Assembly: GCA_006937955.1 (NCBI GenBank) | Contig: SSNP01000003.1 | Span: 1,393,314 to 1,457,313, forward strand | DNA from: Pachypanchax playfairii | Taxonomy: Eukaryota > Chordata > Actinopteri > Cyprinodontiformes > Aplocheilidae | DNA: 64,000 bases | Reading direction: 5' to 3' | Shown here: piece by piece, positions 50,301 through 63,430 of the stretch | How the letters are laid out: each line of letters opens with the position of its first letter | Numbering within the stretch: position 1 is the first letter of the stretch | The notes under the pieces: model-generated | The model's database searches: none | Seen by the model: the letters and a program-made list of their open reading frames with translations, nothing else | What the model was told of the DNA's origin: nothing | Made by a program: the position numbers and the translations under genes

Positions 50301-53300
50301 TCTTGCAAACTGAATGCATCTGCATCGGAAAAGCATGTTGGTGTGAACAGATGCATCTGTTATTATGTCTGATTAGTGAACATAATGTATGATTTCTACG
50401 TGTGTTTCAAGTGGCGATGGAGTCGGATACAGACTCGTGCCACTGCTTCAACCAGCTCACGAGACTTTGAGGTGGCCGACCTGCTGAAAGCTCACTTCCT
50501 CCTAACACTCACACACATTATTCACTGCACAATGATTTATAACGCAACCAGCGAGACTGTAGTCTTCAAATCTGTGTCAGTGTTTTAAAGTTTAACCTCA
50601 GACTGATGCAGCATCTCTCTGGCTGTGTGTTTTTGGATTGGACTGACTGTAGACCATGACTCAGAGTGGGCTGCAGCGTGAAGACTGACACGCCAATGAG
50701 CCAAGGTCACAAGAAATATAGAAATGTATTTGTCTAACTGGACAAACATTGTTTCCATAGCAACTGTACTGACAGATCAAGGAGAATCTGCCTGGATGTG
50801 TGGATGGGTCTTGCAATCTGCCTTAAAATGTGAGCTCGCAAAAGTCATCGTGAAATAGCACATTTGCGATAAAACTCCGAAGTCATGCGCGTATTTATTG
50901 TGCGTGAATGTTAAAGGCATCCGAACATCTCCTGATTAAGTAGAAGGAAGCTGAGCCTAAAGCTGGAAGCGGATGCCATAACACAACCTTTTGTGTTGCT
51001 GCTTCATCTGACACGAGCAGCACAAGACGACAGCACACGAAGGCGTCCTGTTTTATGACACCGCCCCCGTCTATAAATGTGCTTTGACACGTTAGAAGTG
51101 TCTACACTCTCCCCTGCATTCTGATCTCTTCGATTGCATCTGCACTCTTGTTTGATTCTTGTTCTCTCACACCACCCTGCAGTCTTTAAGTTACTTTCCC
51201 CATCCCTAGTGCCTCATAATCACCCCCCCGTCCTTCTCCCTGAATCTCTTTGTCTTTTTCTCCTCCTCCTTTGAACAAGACTCCACCGAGGATTCACAAC
51301 AATAGAGTTGTTGACTGGATTAAGCAGCACAATGTCTGATGAAGAGGATGGACTTGGGGGAAATCAATGGGCACATGTGATTTACTAAGCTGCTAAACAT
51401 CCTCCGACATGTCGGCCAATTAGCTTTGTTTAACGGGGATATCTAAACTGAGTGTGCAAGGTCATCAGATAAGCACGTATGAAACGGTGGAACTTTCTGA
51501 TGCTGTGTCTCTGAGTGAGCTACGACGAAGGTTTTATAACATATACATTTAATCTAAAACAACTGAATTTATTTGCCTTTTTTCTAGCAATCGTTGCTTT
51601 ACTGCTTTTTTTTTTCTTTTCTATTTGATCTCAAATGGAACCTAATGATGGAATGAATGACATTTTACTCTATTGTGAGCAATGAAAAACATCTTTTAAT
51701 AGTAAATATCATGTTAACACTGTAAATAACAGCATGTTTCAAATGTTTTCTCTTTCTTTTTGATTGAATTGGTAACGGTTTGCTGGAAAAACTAGCTAAA
51801 CATATAAAATGATTGAAAGGTTGCCAATTATTTTTAAGGAAAATGATCCTAGCTTTAATTTTAAGAAGTCTCAAAGTATCAGTTGTTCTATTTTGATCTA
51901 ACTGCTAGTTTTCCATCAGCTCAGGATCATAGCATTGACTCGAGTAGATATATTAGCAGTTGTGACATGTCTGAAACGTCCTCTGTGTCTTCAAAATTTG
52001 CCATACAACCACAAAAAGATTTGACTTCCTGGTTTCTGGAGTCACGACGACAAGTTGCATTTTTTAGCATTTAAATAGCTCAGTTTGACTCTGTCTATTC
52101 CAGGAAAGTACACAAATAAAAGGATCCCCACGTGTATCTAAGGATCCGAGCATATTGTCTTGTGAGATGTGTGTGGTGGACTGAGTCCAGGACAGTTACG
52201 AGTGAGCTCAGCTCCGCTTGGGTTGGAGGTGGAGGCACTGAACTGAGGCCTGCCGTCGTGAGCTACTCCTACACGTCACGTTTTCTCTGTCTGATAATTT
52301 CCCATGTGGACGACAGCTTTGAGCAAAAACAGAAAAGGAAAAATTGTTTGTGTGTCAACTAAAATGCTGAAAATTCAAGTAATAAAACCATCGAGCCCTT
52401 GAGAACGATCCTTAATGTCCAGTTGTGGAACAGGTTATGCAAGATCCCATGTGTAGATTATATAAGAACCATTAAGTGTGACTTCATTTGATGTCCAACT
52501 TTGGTGTGAGGAAGGAGAAAATTTATTAGACATTTATTAGTTTTAAGCATTTTAATAACTATGGGGTGGTGTTTATGCAGAAAATGGCACTAAATGTGTG
52601 TTGATTCGTGTTTGTTGAGTCCCCAAAACCTTTTTGCTAATTATTTATGACCACTTGTTGACTCGATGAAGCAGTTTTCCATCTCGGACTTTAGGTAGAA
52701 CATTCGCTCCATATATGAAATAGAATAACTCATACAGGAACATACAGGAAGGAGGCAGAATGAAGGACAGTGGTGTATGAATTACAAACCCTGTGGTGCC
52801 ATGGTAACTAAGCGTAACAGGGGTTAGCTGTGAACGTTAGCAAGGTGAAAGCTTTTCTATGCAAACTGCGGGTAATGAAATGCCTTTCACAGAGTTTATT
52901 TAATTATTAAACAATTTTCTTTGCGGGAGCATTTCAGTCATGCCAGAATTATAATTTTTTTTTTTTTTTTGTCTAATCTTTCCCACAGGTCTTGCAGACA
53001 GGCCACTGATGGTTTCCTGAGGAGAAAATCCACCTCTTTGCATGAGAGCATATTCTACAAAAGCATAATGACCTTGGGCTGTATGGAAGCGAATTAAAAA
53101 CAACAACAAAAAAGCCTCTCTTCTTTACAATAAAGCCCTGGAAATGAAGTGGACGGCTTTGCGAATAGGTTGGCTAACGTTTCTTACAATGAATTTGTTT
53201 ATTGAAGCTCTTTGTGCAGACGTGTGTCGTCGTGCTTGGCTCTCTGCATTTTATGATGTCTATGAATACTGTAAATACTAGCAGGAGCAGAGACTGTGTT

Positions 53301-56300
53301 TAGACAGGGCTGTGGCAAAGTTTCTCGTATATTCACACGCTCTTGGTTGAATTTGTAGCTGAAGGCTGCAGCTCTGACAGCTGCCCTTAAAGGAATATTT
53401 TGGCTACTTTGAGGCATGATTCAGTAAAAGTTCTGTGTTTAACAAGAGTGTAACAAATAAACCTGATTGTGATTCTGATGATTAATATCTTAGTTTCTTG
53501 GAGGACTTTGGTTTGAGGATGTAGTTTATGTTCAATAATGAGCTAACAGCTGATCTAACGTACCTTAAACCAATGTAAATAGTAACTGCTGTACATAATG
53601 CTGTTTGAACCGTTACTGATAAATAAATGGTATACAATGTATTATTAAATTCCCAAAAAACTTCATTTTTGCAAACTGAGGCATTCGTGGTGCTTTCTGG
53701 GAATAATTTATCATTTTTCATGCAGAACTATCCTTCAAAGTGGCTGAAATATTCTTCTAAATGACAATCTTAAATCTTATTTTGCATGAAAGGGTTACAG
53801 TCCATATAGTAGTGAACCAAATGAGAAAGCAAAGCTTCATTTAATGTGACTATTTTGATTAAAGAGTCAAACATGACAGATCTCACCTTCCATATTGTTT
53901 GATTTATTTATTTTTTATGTGGTTAGACACATTATCCATTTGAAGGAGTCCACCAGGAACTAAAAACTGCCTTTGGAACATAGTGGTGTGCAGCAGTGCT
54001 TACGTGGGTGGTACTTGTCCAACAAACATCCCAAAATATGCCAAAAGTCCATATTTCCCAGCAGAGAATTGGACGACTGTGACGGCTGGATCAATGTTAT
54101 TCACTTCCTGGAAGTGTTAAAACTTTGATCTTCTGATGCTCGTGAGACTGAAGTGTGTGATTCTCAGTTTCTAGTTTGTTTGATATGTTTTTCTGGTATT
54201 TTTTTTGCCTAAAATTCTCCAGGAGACACAGTTTAAACTATTATCTGTCTATTGTATTGTTTTGTGTGATATCAGTGTTACAATTTGGGGGGAAAAAAAA
54301 GTTTTAAACTTCTAAGGCTTTCACTTTTACTTTCAAAAATAAAAACAGATGCAAATATGTATTTATTTTTACAGAATTTACAGGTACTTTTATTTCATTG
54401 GTAATGGCTTAAATCGGAATGTTGTATCAGCTGACTGTAACTCAAAAATGAGGCCAATAATGAACGTTCAAAACCTTTTTGGGCCCCTGAAACTGGCTGC
54501 AATACAATAACTCAACAGTATCATGTGCAGGTGATCTGTTTCTGCACAACAGTGTCCATTTTTTTATTTTTATACCCCCAGGCCATGGGGATGTGTCTCT
54601 CTACATAGGATCTTGTGTCCTCTCCAGCTTCTTAATAATTCAATGGAAAGAGGAGATGTCAGTTCTGGTATAATTACTGTGTGAGGGTGACAAGCTCCTC
54701 TGTCAAGGGCAAGACGGGAATGCAAGCAGTGCTGAGAAAGCTAAAAGACACCATGACAGTGTTTGTGCCGCAGACAAATGCCTCGGCTCCCACGAGGTGA
54801 TGAAACTGGAGGTAATTTGGGTGGAGAGTGCCGCGACAACATGTGCTGTTTTTTTATTCCATAATTTTTTAGAAGAACTAAACTCACCCCTGTTGCAAAG
54901 CAGCTCCAACATACTAACAGCAAATCTGTTAATATTTATTTATTTATTTTTAAATACGTTATCATTAGATTCAGGTGCAACTTTTCAATTGTGAATTTCA
55001 GTGTTTGCGTTTTGGGGTTTTGGTTTAGTTTTCAGAGGTCAGCAAGCAACACAGTCTATCAGCAGTAGGGAGAGATATACAGTAAGATCTGATTTCAGCT
55101 CTGGGTCCAGCTGAGATGACAGACTGTGTTAATTTAACACTAGGCAAACCCCAAACTTCCTGCTTGGAGAAGAAAAAAAAAAACCCAGCGCGAGCAAACC
55201 TGCCAAAATGTGACTCAATGAGTTAATGTCACAGAGACCTAAAATTTTGGCATGGACAAAGGTTTGGCGTAAAGTATCAGCTTTACAATGAGCTACACAA
55301 AGAAGGTAGATGTTTTGACATAATATACCCACAGGTACCCCAAAAAAAAAGTCTGGACCAGAATGTAACATCGCAGCCACAGTAAGAAGAAAAGAGACCC
55401 CTCGCTGTCAAATTCATCCTGATGTAAAGTCTGAGCTGATCCCAGATCAGCACAGATGATGAAACTCCTCTCATTCATCTGAAAGCATACAGAATGGGCT
55501 GGAGAGTCAATTCATGGATTTTATTATATTCTGGTATATAAATATATATATTCTCAGCATCTGAGATAGTCATAGTGATCAAATCTCTCTCACATTGACT
55601 CTGTTTGTTATAAATCACAAAACAACTTTAGAAAGAAAAGTTGTTCCGTAAATTTTAAAACTTCACAGTCTCCTAAGAACTCTGCATTTCAGATAACGCA
55701 GAAGTTTTAAAAATGTACGATACTTTTTGACGCCTGTCAATGTCGCAGCTTTAACTTGAAAATTTTATGCACCCATCTTGAACTGCAGTCCTAACACCAA
55801 TGAGTGAACATCGGGCCATGTTTATATTGTATGTTTAATATACGTAATAAATTGCTATAGTTTTGTCTTTGGGACTTCTGAAGCTTAAAATATGGAAGAA
55901 GTGCAACAGTTTCAATGAGAAATTTGATTTCTGCAATAAAAAAAATTCATAAAAATCCCCCAAAAAACAGATAAAGTTCAAAGTTTGTTTAATTTACAGA
56001 TTATATTGGGATTTTTTTTGTTATTTTTCAATAGCATTGTAATATTTTAGAACCCTGGCATAAATTTATCTCATTATTTCTCTTTTTCTTTTTTCATTTA
56101 ATCTTTCTTTTATCTGCAACGACCTAAAGTCAACAAGTGTTCTGATAAACTTTTCTTGAGTTTTTTTGTGTGATTCTTATTAAAGCCAGAGCAAAACTAT
56201 CAATACAAATTTCACAAAACTTCACAGAGACATTTATGGAGTTTTTATTCTTCCCACATGAGCACATTTTTGCATAAATCTGTATTGCTTTTGTTAAAAT

Positions 56301-57947
56301 TGATAATTCTAACTCTGGCTTTGGTTAAAAAAAGTTATGGGTGGTCTTTGCATCTATTCGATCCTTTGTATGTCCCTAAGGTCAGATTTGTGACCCATTT
56401 CTGCCTCTTAAATTGATCATGTGTCTCGATTTAACTGCTTGCTGTTCTGATGTTCTTGTCATCTTTTACCAAACACCCTAATATACTGTAACTCAAAGCT
56501 CACATATTTATCTGTTTAGTGAGCCTAAACTCCTGAAGGACGTCTACATAAGCGGCAACACGTCACACAGCTTTAATTTCAAAGATCCCTTTTATTGTAA
56601 CGATTTATATTTGTCCTGGTTCTCCCATTTCACTCACCATAAACTCCCAATGAAAAAAGCTAATATCAAAGGTGATGTAATTTCTGATCAAAGTGGAATT
56701 TGTCATGTTTAACTGAAAGACGTGTTCGCCTTGCACGCCTTGAGGTGTGCACATCAGAGGCCTGCAGTGAAAGGCCACATTAGGTGTTTGGCAGCAGCTG
56801 AGACGCGACACAAAGAGGCTGTTTGTAACTAATTACGTTCAGTTCACCTCAGATAGATTTTAATTATGATTGGGTACTTCAAAACATTTCAGCTCCACAT
56901 AAACAGGTGGCTTCTTTCAGGCTCTTGGAGAAGTTGGGTGCAGGAAAGGAAAAGCTTTAGCCTGAAGCAAATTGTTGTTTTTTCTGCGTGTGCGTCTCAT
57001 CGCGGAGCTCCTGGAAGAATGAGTGAGTGTTGTGTTTTAGGTGTGAAGCCTTACGAGGAGCGCCTCTAATCACGTTGCTCCATCAAAGTCGTTTTTGTTC
57101 TTGATTCCACTTGCATGCATCATAAAATTGCCGCAACTAATTGACTTTGAACAGCTACATCATGTACTGAATTTTCATTTCCCCTTGAAGCCTTGAGGTA
57201 TTTATAAAGTTGCAGAAGACCTCTGGCTCAATTTGCCACCTAATGAGGTCCATCAAAGGAGAGATCCCAAATCATTATCATCACTGCCGGTTTCCTATAT
57301 TTTCAGCGTGGTCTGACTTGACCACATTCAGAATTACAGGGATCAGTCTTTAGGCTTACTGCTTGCTCACTGTGATCCAAACTTTTAATCAGATCTACGA
57401 TCCACAGGCGGCTGCAAATGACAAAGTTACAAGTCTTTTTCTCCTCAATATGACAGATTGCAGCCCAGAGGAAAACATTCAGTAGAAAAGGAGCACCGAC
57501 AGGTGATTCACATCTAATTGATGTTAATGCTGCAGACATGACTGAGGATATTCCCAGTGGTGTACACTTACAGTTAATTGATAACTGAGGTCTATGAAAA
57601 GATGCTCACTAAATCATGACCAGTGAGTCTGCCTATAAGGTTGCAGTAACTTAAAGAACAGGTCTCCGGAGTCTCATAAGGTTTTTCCACTTTGAATTAA
57701 TAATTAGGCTGCAAATATTCTTAACATAGTATTTAAAACATTACTATTTCAAATGTGTAGCATATGCATAATGTTATTAGGTAGAACCTCAACCAGTCAG
57801 CCTTCTAATAATTCTCATGGTGTTTCCTTATGCTACTTTTTATCCTTCCTAATGCACTTATTACTTCATTTTGCTCAGAAGTGATTCAACAAATGGTTTT
57901 TGTCTTGCTTGTAAGTTTTGATTCTCTTTGCCACAATCTGATAAGAA
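47376..57947. other. intergenic, mostly featureless
   Basis: Long AT-rich interval with a T homopolymer at 49734 and no recognised exon. The block at 50820-50960 carries unusual CG-containing words in AT-rich surroundings. The block at 57070-57300 looks single-copy and could be a conserved element upstream of plxna4. Neither can be assigned from sequence alone. Confidence 0.5.
49734..49754. repeat. poly-T run
   Basis: About 21 consecutive T residues, possibly the tail of a minus-strand retroposon with no recognisable body. Confidence 0.9.
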
Positions 57948-58306
57948 TAGGGATGCACCGACACCCATACTGGTATTGGGTATCAGGGCCGATACCATTG
58001 TCATGTACTTGTATCTGCATGGCCGATACTTAAAATGTGGAATATCTGCAATAATTTCACAGAAAATTATTATTTTTCACTAGACAGTTTAGTGTTGTGG
58101 TCATTTTTGTTCATACTTTATTATTTTTTTATTGAGTTCACCATCATGTGTTGTAACAAGCAGAGAAAAAAATAAAACCTGTCCTCCAATTCATTGCATT
58201 TTTGTGTGGTAGCAGTATCGGCATTGGTACTTGGTATGGACAAGTACTCAGATCTAAGTACCGGTATCGTATTGTTTTTTAAAAAATGGGTATTGTTGCA
58301 TCCCTA
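57948..58306. mobile_element. hAT-like MITE
   Basis: The 359-bp element starts TAGGGATGCACCGA and ends TTGCATCCCTA, so about 10 bases are perfectly inverted. The flanks GATAAGAA (57940-57947) and GATACAAA (58307-58314) match at six of eight positions, fitting an 8-bp hAT target duplication that has decayed. Internal CCGATAC/GGTATCG words recur near both ends as subterminal repeats. There is no coding capacity. Confidence 0.75.
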
Positions 58307-58314
58307 GATACAAA

Positions 58315-61300
58315 TTTTAGGTCCACTGAAAACAAAAACTGAAAATAAAACTTTTCCTTGTTTATTTGTCTTTATATTTTATATTATTAATATTATATAA
58401 TGATTATTATATAATCATTATTATATTATTATTATTTCTTATTCTTTAATTAATTCTGATTATTTTGCTCTTTTTGCAGGACTAATTTTATTATAAGTTT
58501 TTTTTGTCATCAATTTTTTTTTTCTCTGTTAAATATAAAAAGATTTAGAGATTTAAACGCTGACATCAATACATGAGTGAGGTAAGATTTTTTTTTCTGG
58601 TATTCCTTTTTATCATACACATAGTTCTAACTCTGCTGCTGCATGTTCTGATATTCATTTTGTTATGAATGCATTTAGTTATTTAATGATTAAAAACAAC
58701 CATTACTGTATAAGTCGACAGGACATTTACCTCCATGTCTCCAGTGTACAGATTGGTTTCAAAAAGCACCACGACAGCTTCTGTAAGCAGGATGTTGTCA
58801 TGGTTTCATTTTTCATGTAATTATAACTTATGTAATTCATGTCAATGTAGATTCATTTCATGATTATAAAGCTCAGAAACATGTTGTTTGCATCTTTATC
58901 TCGAAATTCTGTCATTATACTGATCTCAAATTAATAGTTTAAGCATCTTATTGTACTTGTAATAACTAAAACAAATAAGGAGTGTATGAGTTATGTCACA
59001 GTTCCAAAAGGGTCAAAATCCAAACTGCTGTAATGAGATTAAAACATCTGGACAAACAAATCAGACAAGTTCAGCCACATGATATCCAGTAGCAGTTGCT
59101 CATCTTGTTGGAGCCCAATTAATGTCTCATTACCTGTTTAGTTCAAACTGTGGCACTTCAGGTTACAAGGCCAGCAAACCTGCGCTTCACCCTCTGGCTT
59201 GGAGTCTAATTAGTACCACCTAATTGGATCAGATCAGATGGGTTTTTTTTTTTGGTTGGGGGGCCATAAGGACAAAAGATCAAATTTCATAAGCGGTAAA
59301 GGTGATGACATCAAACAGAAATTGTACACTGCTGCTGATGGATGTATTTATTTATTAATTTGTCCAAAATGACAGAAATTTTTAAGAGTCCGTCAGTTTT
59401 ATCTTCGTGATAGGCAAGTTGGGGATTTAATGAATGGATCTTCTTGTTGTTTTGGTTTGTTGTCATTCAGTAATTGTTTACAAGTCTTCTTTTAGACTGG
59501 TTTGCATGTTTGTGTGTGTGTGAGAGCCTGCGTTTGTGTAGGTTAGTGTATAGTTTGTGCATTTTCAAGGACAACGGGGAGTCTTTCGGTCCATTTTTGC
59601 ATTTTTTTGTTCACTTAAAATGTTTGTTCTTCTTGCCAAACACAGGCCAATTAATAGTGCATGAATTCAGAAAGAAAAAAAGAAAAGAAACTGAGAGCAA
59701 ACAGTAGCAATGCATAAATTTATTTAATATTCTCTGTGCTTTCAGCACAAGCTGCTCAGCCTGTGCGCTGCCTGGTGAAATCATGACAGCTAAGATTAAT
59801 CTTGCTCATTTGAAGAAGCATCACTGAGCACGGCAGACAAAACAACTTTTGGTTGTACTCTGTAGATAACTGTATTCAAAGGGAAATGCTGTGTCTTTAT
59901 TTTAGCCCCTTCATTATTTAAGAAATACTCAACACACATCTGTGTAGAAAAAGTCAAATAATAAAGTGACTATTTATAATGCATGCTGTCTTTTGATCCT
60001 GGTTTTTATAAGGTTAACGTTGTACTTCATAATTCATCAAAATCTTCCCTGGAGAGCGACACCAGGCCTGAAGTGAACTGGGAGGACGTGAGCTGCAGTA
60101 ATCCAAATCTAATCAATGCGTTAGTGTTCAAGGGTTAGATGGAGACAGACTCTGTCCAGGGGCCTTTCACATGGTAAGTGAGAGTAATCTCTTAATATTT
60201 ATATGACCAAAATATCTTTGTAGGCTTCAGCTTTTGGGTTGTTGTACAGACTTTTTCGAGCAAACTCTAAAACCCAGCAGCTGTTTGATTCACATAACAA
60301 ACATCTTTATCATCCTCCATCAAAAATCCACAGTTCACCTAAAAACACATGAAACACTTATTGCTTTTTCAGACATACACTCAGTGTTTGGGTCCAGGTG
60401 GTGTGGTTAGTGCCAGATCCTGCTCTCTGCTCTCCTGAGTGCAATTGGTAACCCGAGCTGTCTGTTTGAATAACTAACTTCCTCACGGCAGAGACGTGCA
60501 CTAATGTACTGACTGTAGTGATCATCAAAAATCAACAGCTTTACAGATATAAAATCTGGCCCCAAAACAGGGCTTTATTCTTATTTTATTATTTTGATGT
60601 CTATTACAACAGCTTGATACGTTTTGTGTAAAAACACAGATAAATGTGCACATGTTGTACACTGTTGCATCACCTTATCTCACATTCTGACTTTAATGTG
60701 GATTTGTAGTACGAGTCTCTGCTTTAAAAGACCCCATCTGCTCCCTTTTGTTAGAAAACTGGTAAAAATAAAATAAAAAACATGGACACAGATGCAGCTG
60801 CTATGTTGAAAAGGCCAAACACACCACTACTGGCAAAAAATTGTAAACATATTAAAAAGCTATGTTATTAATTCAACCCTGTGTGGGCAGATGTCTCAAA
60901 TATGACAACTATTTCTAAGAGCTCTGCTTCTCAAACAGGATTAGCGCTTTCCTTCAAAAACCTGTTGTATCTAGGGCTAAATGTGTCTTCTGCCCTCTGG
61001 TGGAGGATGTAATTACTACAGGTGGCAAGTACCAATTTTATTATTAGTAGTAAATTATTATACAGTTATGCAGCAAAATAGAATCACATCACTAAAATTG
61101 CTAGCCAATAAACATTTCCATTAATTTCCATTTTCTGAACGTTATTTCATGTATCAAGTTTAAAATGGTTTTAGAAGAGAGGCACAAATGGGTGATTTTA
61201 GTTATTTAAGTAGAACGAATTTATCTGAAGCCATATCACTGCTTTGAATTTAACAAAAGTAAAACATTTATATAGTAACCAGTTGGAACCTGATGTAATT

Positions 61301-61801
61301 GTGGCATACAGGCTTCAAGCATCTGTATTTAATTTGGAATTTGTCGTTGAAGCGCCAAGCCAATCATATTTTCCTGAGGGCTTTTTTTAGACTCAATGAC
61401 ATTCAAGTCTTTCTTCTGTACACGTGACCTGCAGGTGTTCAGTTACCTGCTGTGTGTCCTGTAAATACCTGGCATCATTCTGTATCTACTCCGCCACCAT
61501 GTAGTCCCTAAACATGACTAATGAGCGTTGGTGGTGATGAGGGAAACTTATCCTCAGTGCTCTTGTTTGCTGATTTCACTCAGTTTTGTTTAAAATGAAC
61601 TTGCCATTTCGAAACATAGTAATATTTACCAGCTACTGCATGAAAAATACCTGCCACAACATTATTTCCTTGGAGAATGATGGATTCCACAAGGTTGTTC
61701 AAAGTATCTCTTGGTATCATCTAAGACTTGTAATTTAGAAGAGTGGGCCTTCATGGAAAAGACTTTGTTTAGTCAGAAGATTTGGCAAATGTCAAAATGA
61801 C
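58315..61801. other. intergenic, nothing recognised
   Basis: Very AT-rich, including a near-palindromic ATTATATAATGATTA region near 58380-58430. No exon, RNA gene or transposon end is recognised. Confidence 0.5.
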
Positions 61802-62152
61802 TCACATCATGACCAAGAAGATCGCTGCATAGCGTGACAAATCGTTTATGTTGGAAGGAATCTTGCTATGATTTCCTCCACAGACAGGCTCTTTGAACCA
61901 GACCACATGCAAAGCCTTTGCTCTCTGCATGTGGATCTGGGATTTTTGGGTGCCCATGACCCTGTTGGCAGCTCTTAACTTGCACGTCCTCTGGTTACCA
62001 CCAACCCAGAAGATGTTCTGATCCACTCATCTCACAACTGAGCTATTTTCAAAGTGGCTCTCATAAAATTCAGTACACTTCCCCATTTTTCCATCAGAAC
62101 TGTAATGGATCCCTCCTGGACAGGTGCTGATGTAGAAAGATTCACGTTCATG
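61802..62152 (-). pseudogene. unidentified coding-like relic
   Basis: On the minus strand one frame stays open for about 117 codons apart from a single TGA at 62027-62029. Pieces include FYISTCPGGIHYSSDGKMGK, CTEFYESHFENSS, then after the stop WVGGNQRTCKLRAANRVMGT and ALHVVWFKEPVCGGNH. Composition is varied and protein-like rather than low-complexity. A TGA where a CGA arginine codon would fit is a typical CpG decay. The frame ends at ATGTGAGT, which also resembles a splice donor. I do not recognise the protein; it could be part of a transposon or a dead retrocopy. No partner gene is adjacent. Confidence 0.4.
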
Positions 62153-62829
62153 TCAAGAGTTTGAATGCAGGTTTAAATTACAAAAATGTTGAAACTTTTT
62201 CTCTTGCTACTCTCTTATACGTATTTCTTTACATAATAATATTGTTTATCCTTGAATGTTTGGAATAGATACACAATATTTAAAATCAATTAAGCCAAAA
62301 CTAGAAACTGCATTTGTAAATACTGAAAAAACCTTTTAGAACAGAAGTGCTTTGAAACTGTTTTCTCATTAAATAATATCAATTTATTGTTCATTTTAAC
62401 ATGCCTCATATAAATAGTCCCATTAATTATGTTTATTTAGTAGTTTTAAACAGCATGAATTAAACAAAAGTCCATGTAATCAGACAAAACTTTCAAAGGA
62501 TTCAGTAACAGAACTGACAGAAAAACACACCATACCACATCCAGAGAAGTCTCCATGACAAACGGGATTCTTACATCACCCAATGTGTAAAACACACACA
62601 TTCTCATCTATAGATCCATTACACATAAGAAAATATTGATGTTTATCTAATATCAATATTAAAATAAAAATAGAAAATCAGTTATTTCATACAAGGAACA
62701 AGAAAATATAATTGGCATATTGCAAAGTGTGTTTTTCATATACAGAGTTAACAGATTTCCTCCAGTCACTGAAATGTTGACAGACACGATGCGAGTGTCC
62801 TGTACAGTGTTTGCATGTTGTGTTGTGAA
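62153..62829. other. AT-rich sequence before the promoter block
   Basis: No coding sequence or repeat is recognised. Base composition changes sharply to CG-rich at about 62850. Confidence 0.5.
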
Positions 62830-62986
62830 GCCCTCTATAGGTGGAGAGCGGTACTGCAGCAGCAGGGCGCCTCCTCCCTCCTCCTCCCCAGCGCAGAGCA
62901 GGAGCTGCATTCCTCTCCTCTCCACTCCATTCACACGCAAGGAGCCGTCGCAGAGAGTGCACCGCCACTCCGTGACCAGCGTGGAA

Positions 62987-63010
62987 ATGTACCCAAGTTT
63001 TGGAATTTAA
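62987..63010 (+). other. upstream ORF 1 (7 codons)
   Basis: ATG at 62987 with AAA before it opens a 7-residue frame (MYPSFGI) closed by TAA at 63008. It lies within the candidate first exon. If the transcript starts further upstream the ATG is in a longer frame, so its use depends on the true start site. Confidence 0.35.
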
Positions 63011-63014
63011 AACC

Positions 63015-63047
63015 ATGGCGGGGATATCAACCCTGAAGATCACTTGA
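63015..63047 (+). other. upstream ORF 2 (10 codons, strong Kozak)
   Basis: The ATG in AAAACCATGG has A at -3 and G at +4, an excellent Kozak context. It opens a 10-residue frame (MAGISTLKIT) closed by TGA at 63045-63047, four bases before the splice donor. A complete, well-placed uORF within the first exon would be expected to lower translation of the main frame. This is inference from sequence only. Confidence 0.45.
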
Positions 63048-63430
63048 ATCTGTAAGTACTGAGAAAACCCCGGCGCGCGGCTCTTCTCGCGTGGAAGAAG
63101 CTGTTTTTTTCTGGATACATTCAGGTTATTTCTCTTTTTTTTTTTTTGCCCCCTTCTCCTTCTGTTGCTCTGTGCTGGTGAGTTTCTATTGTTGCGTTTC
63201 CCTCCATGACACGATCCTCTCCCTCCCCACCAGCTCCATTCCCCGGGGAACGGGTTTCCCTGCGAGTTTTGAAGAGCTCGAGCGTCCAGCCGAAGCTGGC
63301 CACCGCGCGGAAGGCGCACGAGGAAGCGCTCGACTGGGAGCCGCTGTGTGGTGGCTGGAGTTTCTCTGTTGAATCTCTTCCCACCTTGACTGGACTGATC
63401 CACGCGAACTGCGGACAGCGCGAGACTTCT

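Larger units (their letters stand above)
62865..63051 (+). other. plxna4: candidate non-coding first exon of plxna4
   Basis: The segment ends GAATCT before GTAAGTACTG, a near-perfect donor, inside the CpG-rich block. It contains two short upstream reading frames and no long plus-strand coding frame, consistent with a 5' UTR exon. The left edge is a guess: a CTCTATAGG word at about 62833 could act as a weak TATA-like element for a start near 62865. Gene identity rests on synteny. Confidence 0.4.
62840..63430 (+). promoter_or_regulatory. plxna4: CpG-rich promoter block, probably plxna4
   Basis: CG dinucleotides, scarce in the rest of the window, cluster densely here (GGCGCGCGGC, CCGCGCGGAAGGCGC, GCGGACAGCGCGAG). 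That is typical of an unmethylated vertebrate promoter. The block contains a plus-strand splice donor at 63052. In vertebrates PLXNA4 follows CHCHD3 on the same strand, with its 5' end facing the CHCHD3 3' end, so this is most likely the plxna4 start. PLXNA4 encodes a plexin-A receptor for semaphorins; no plexin coding sequence is in the window. A separate lncRNA promoter is the main alternative. Confidence 0.5.
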
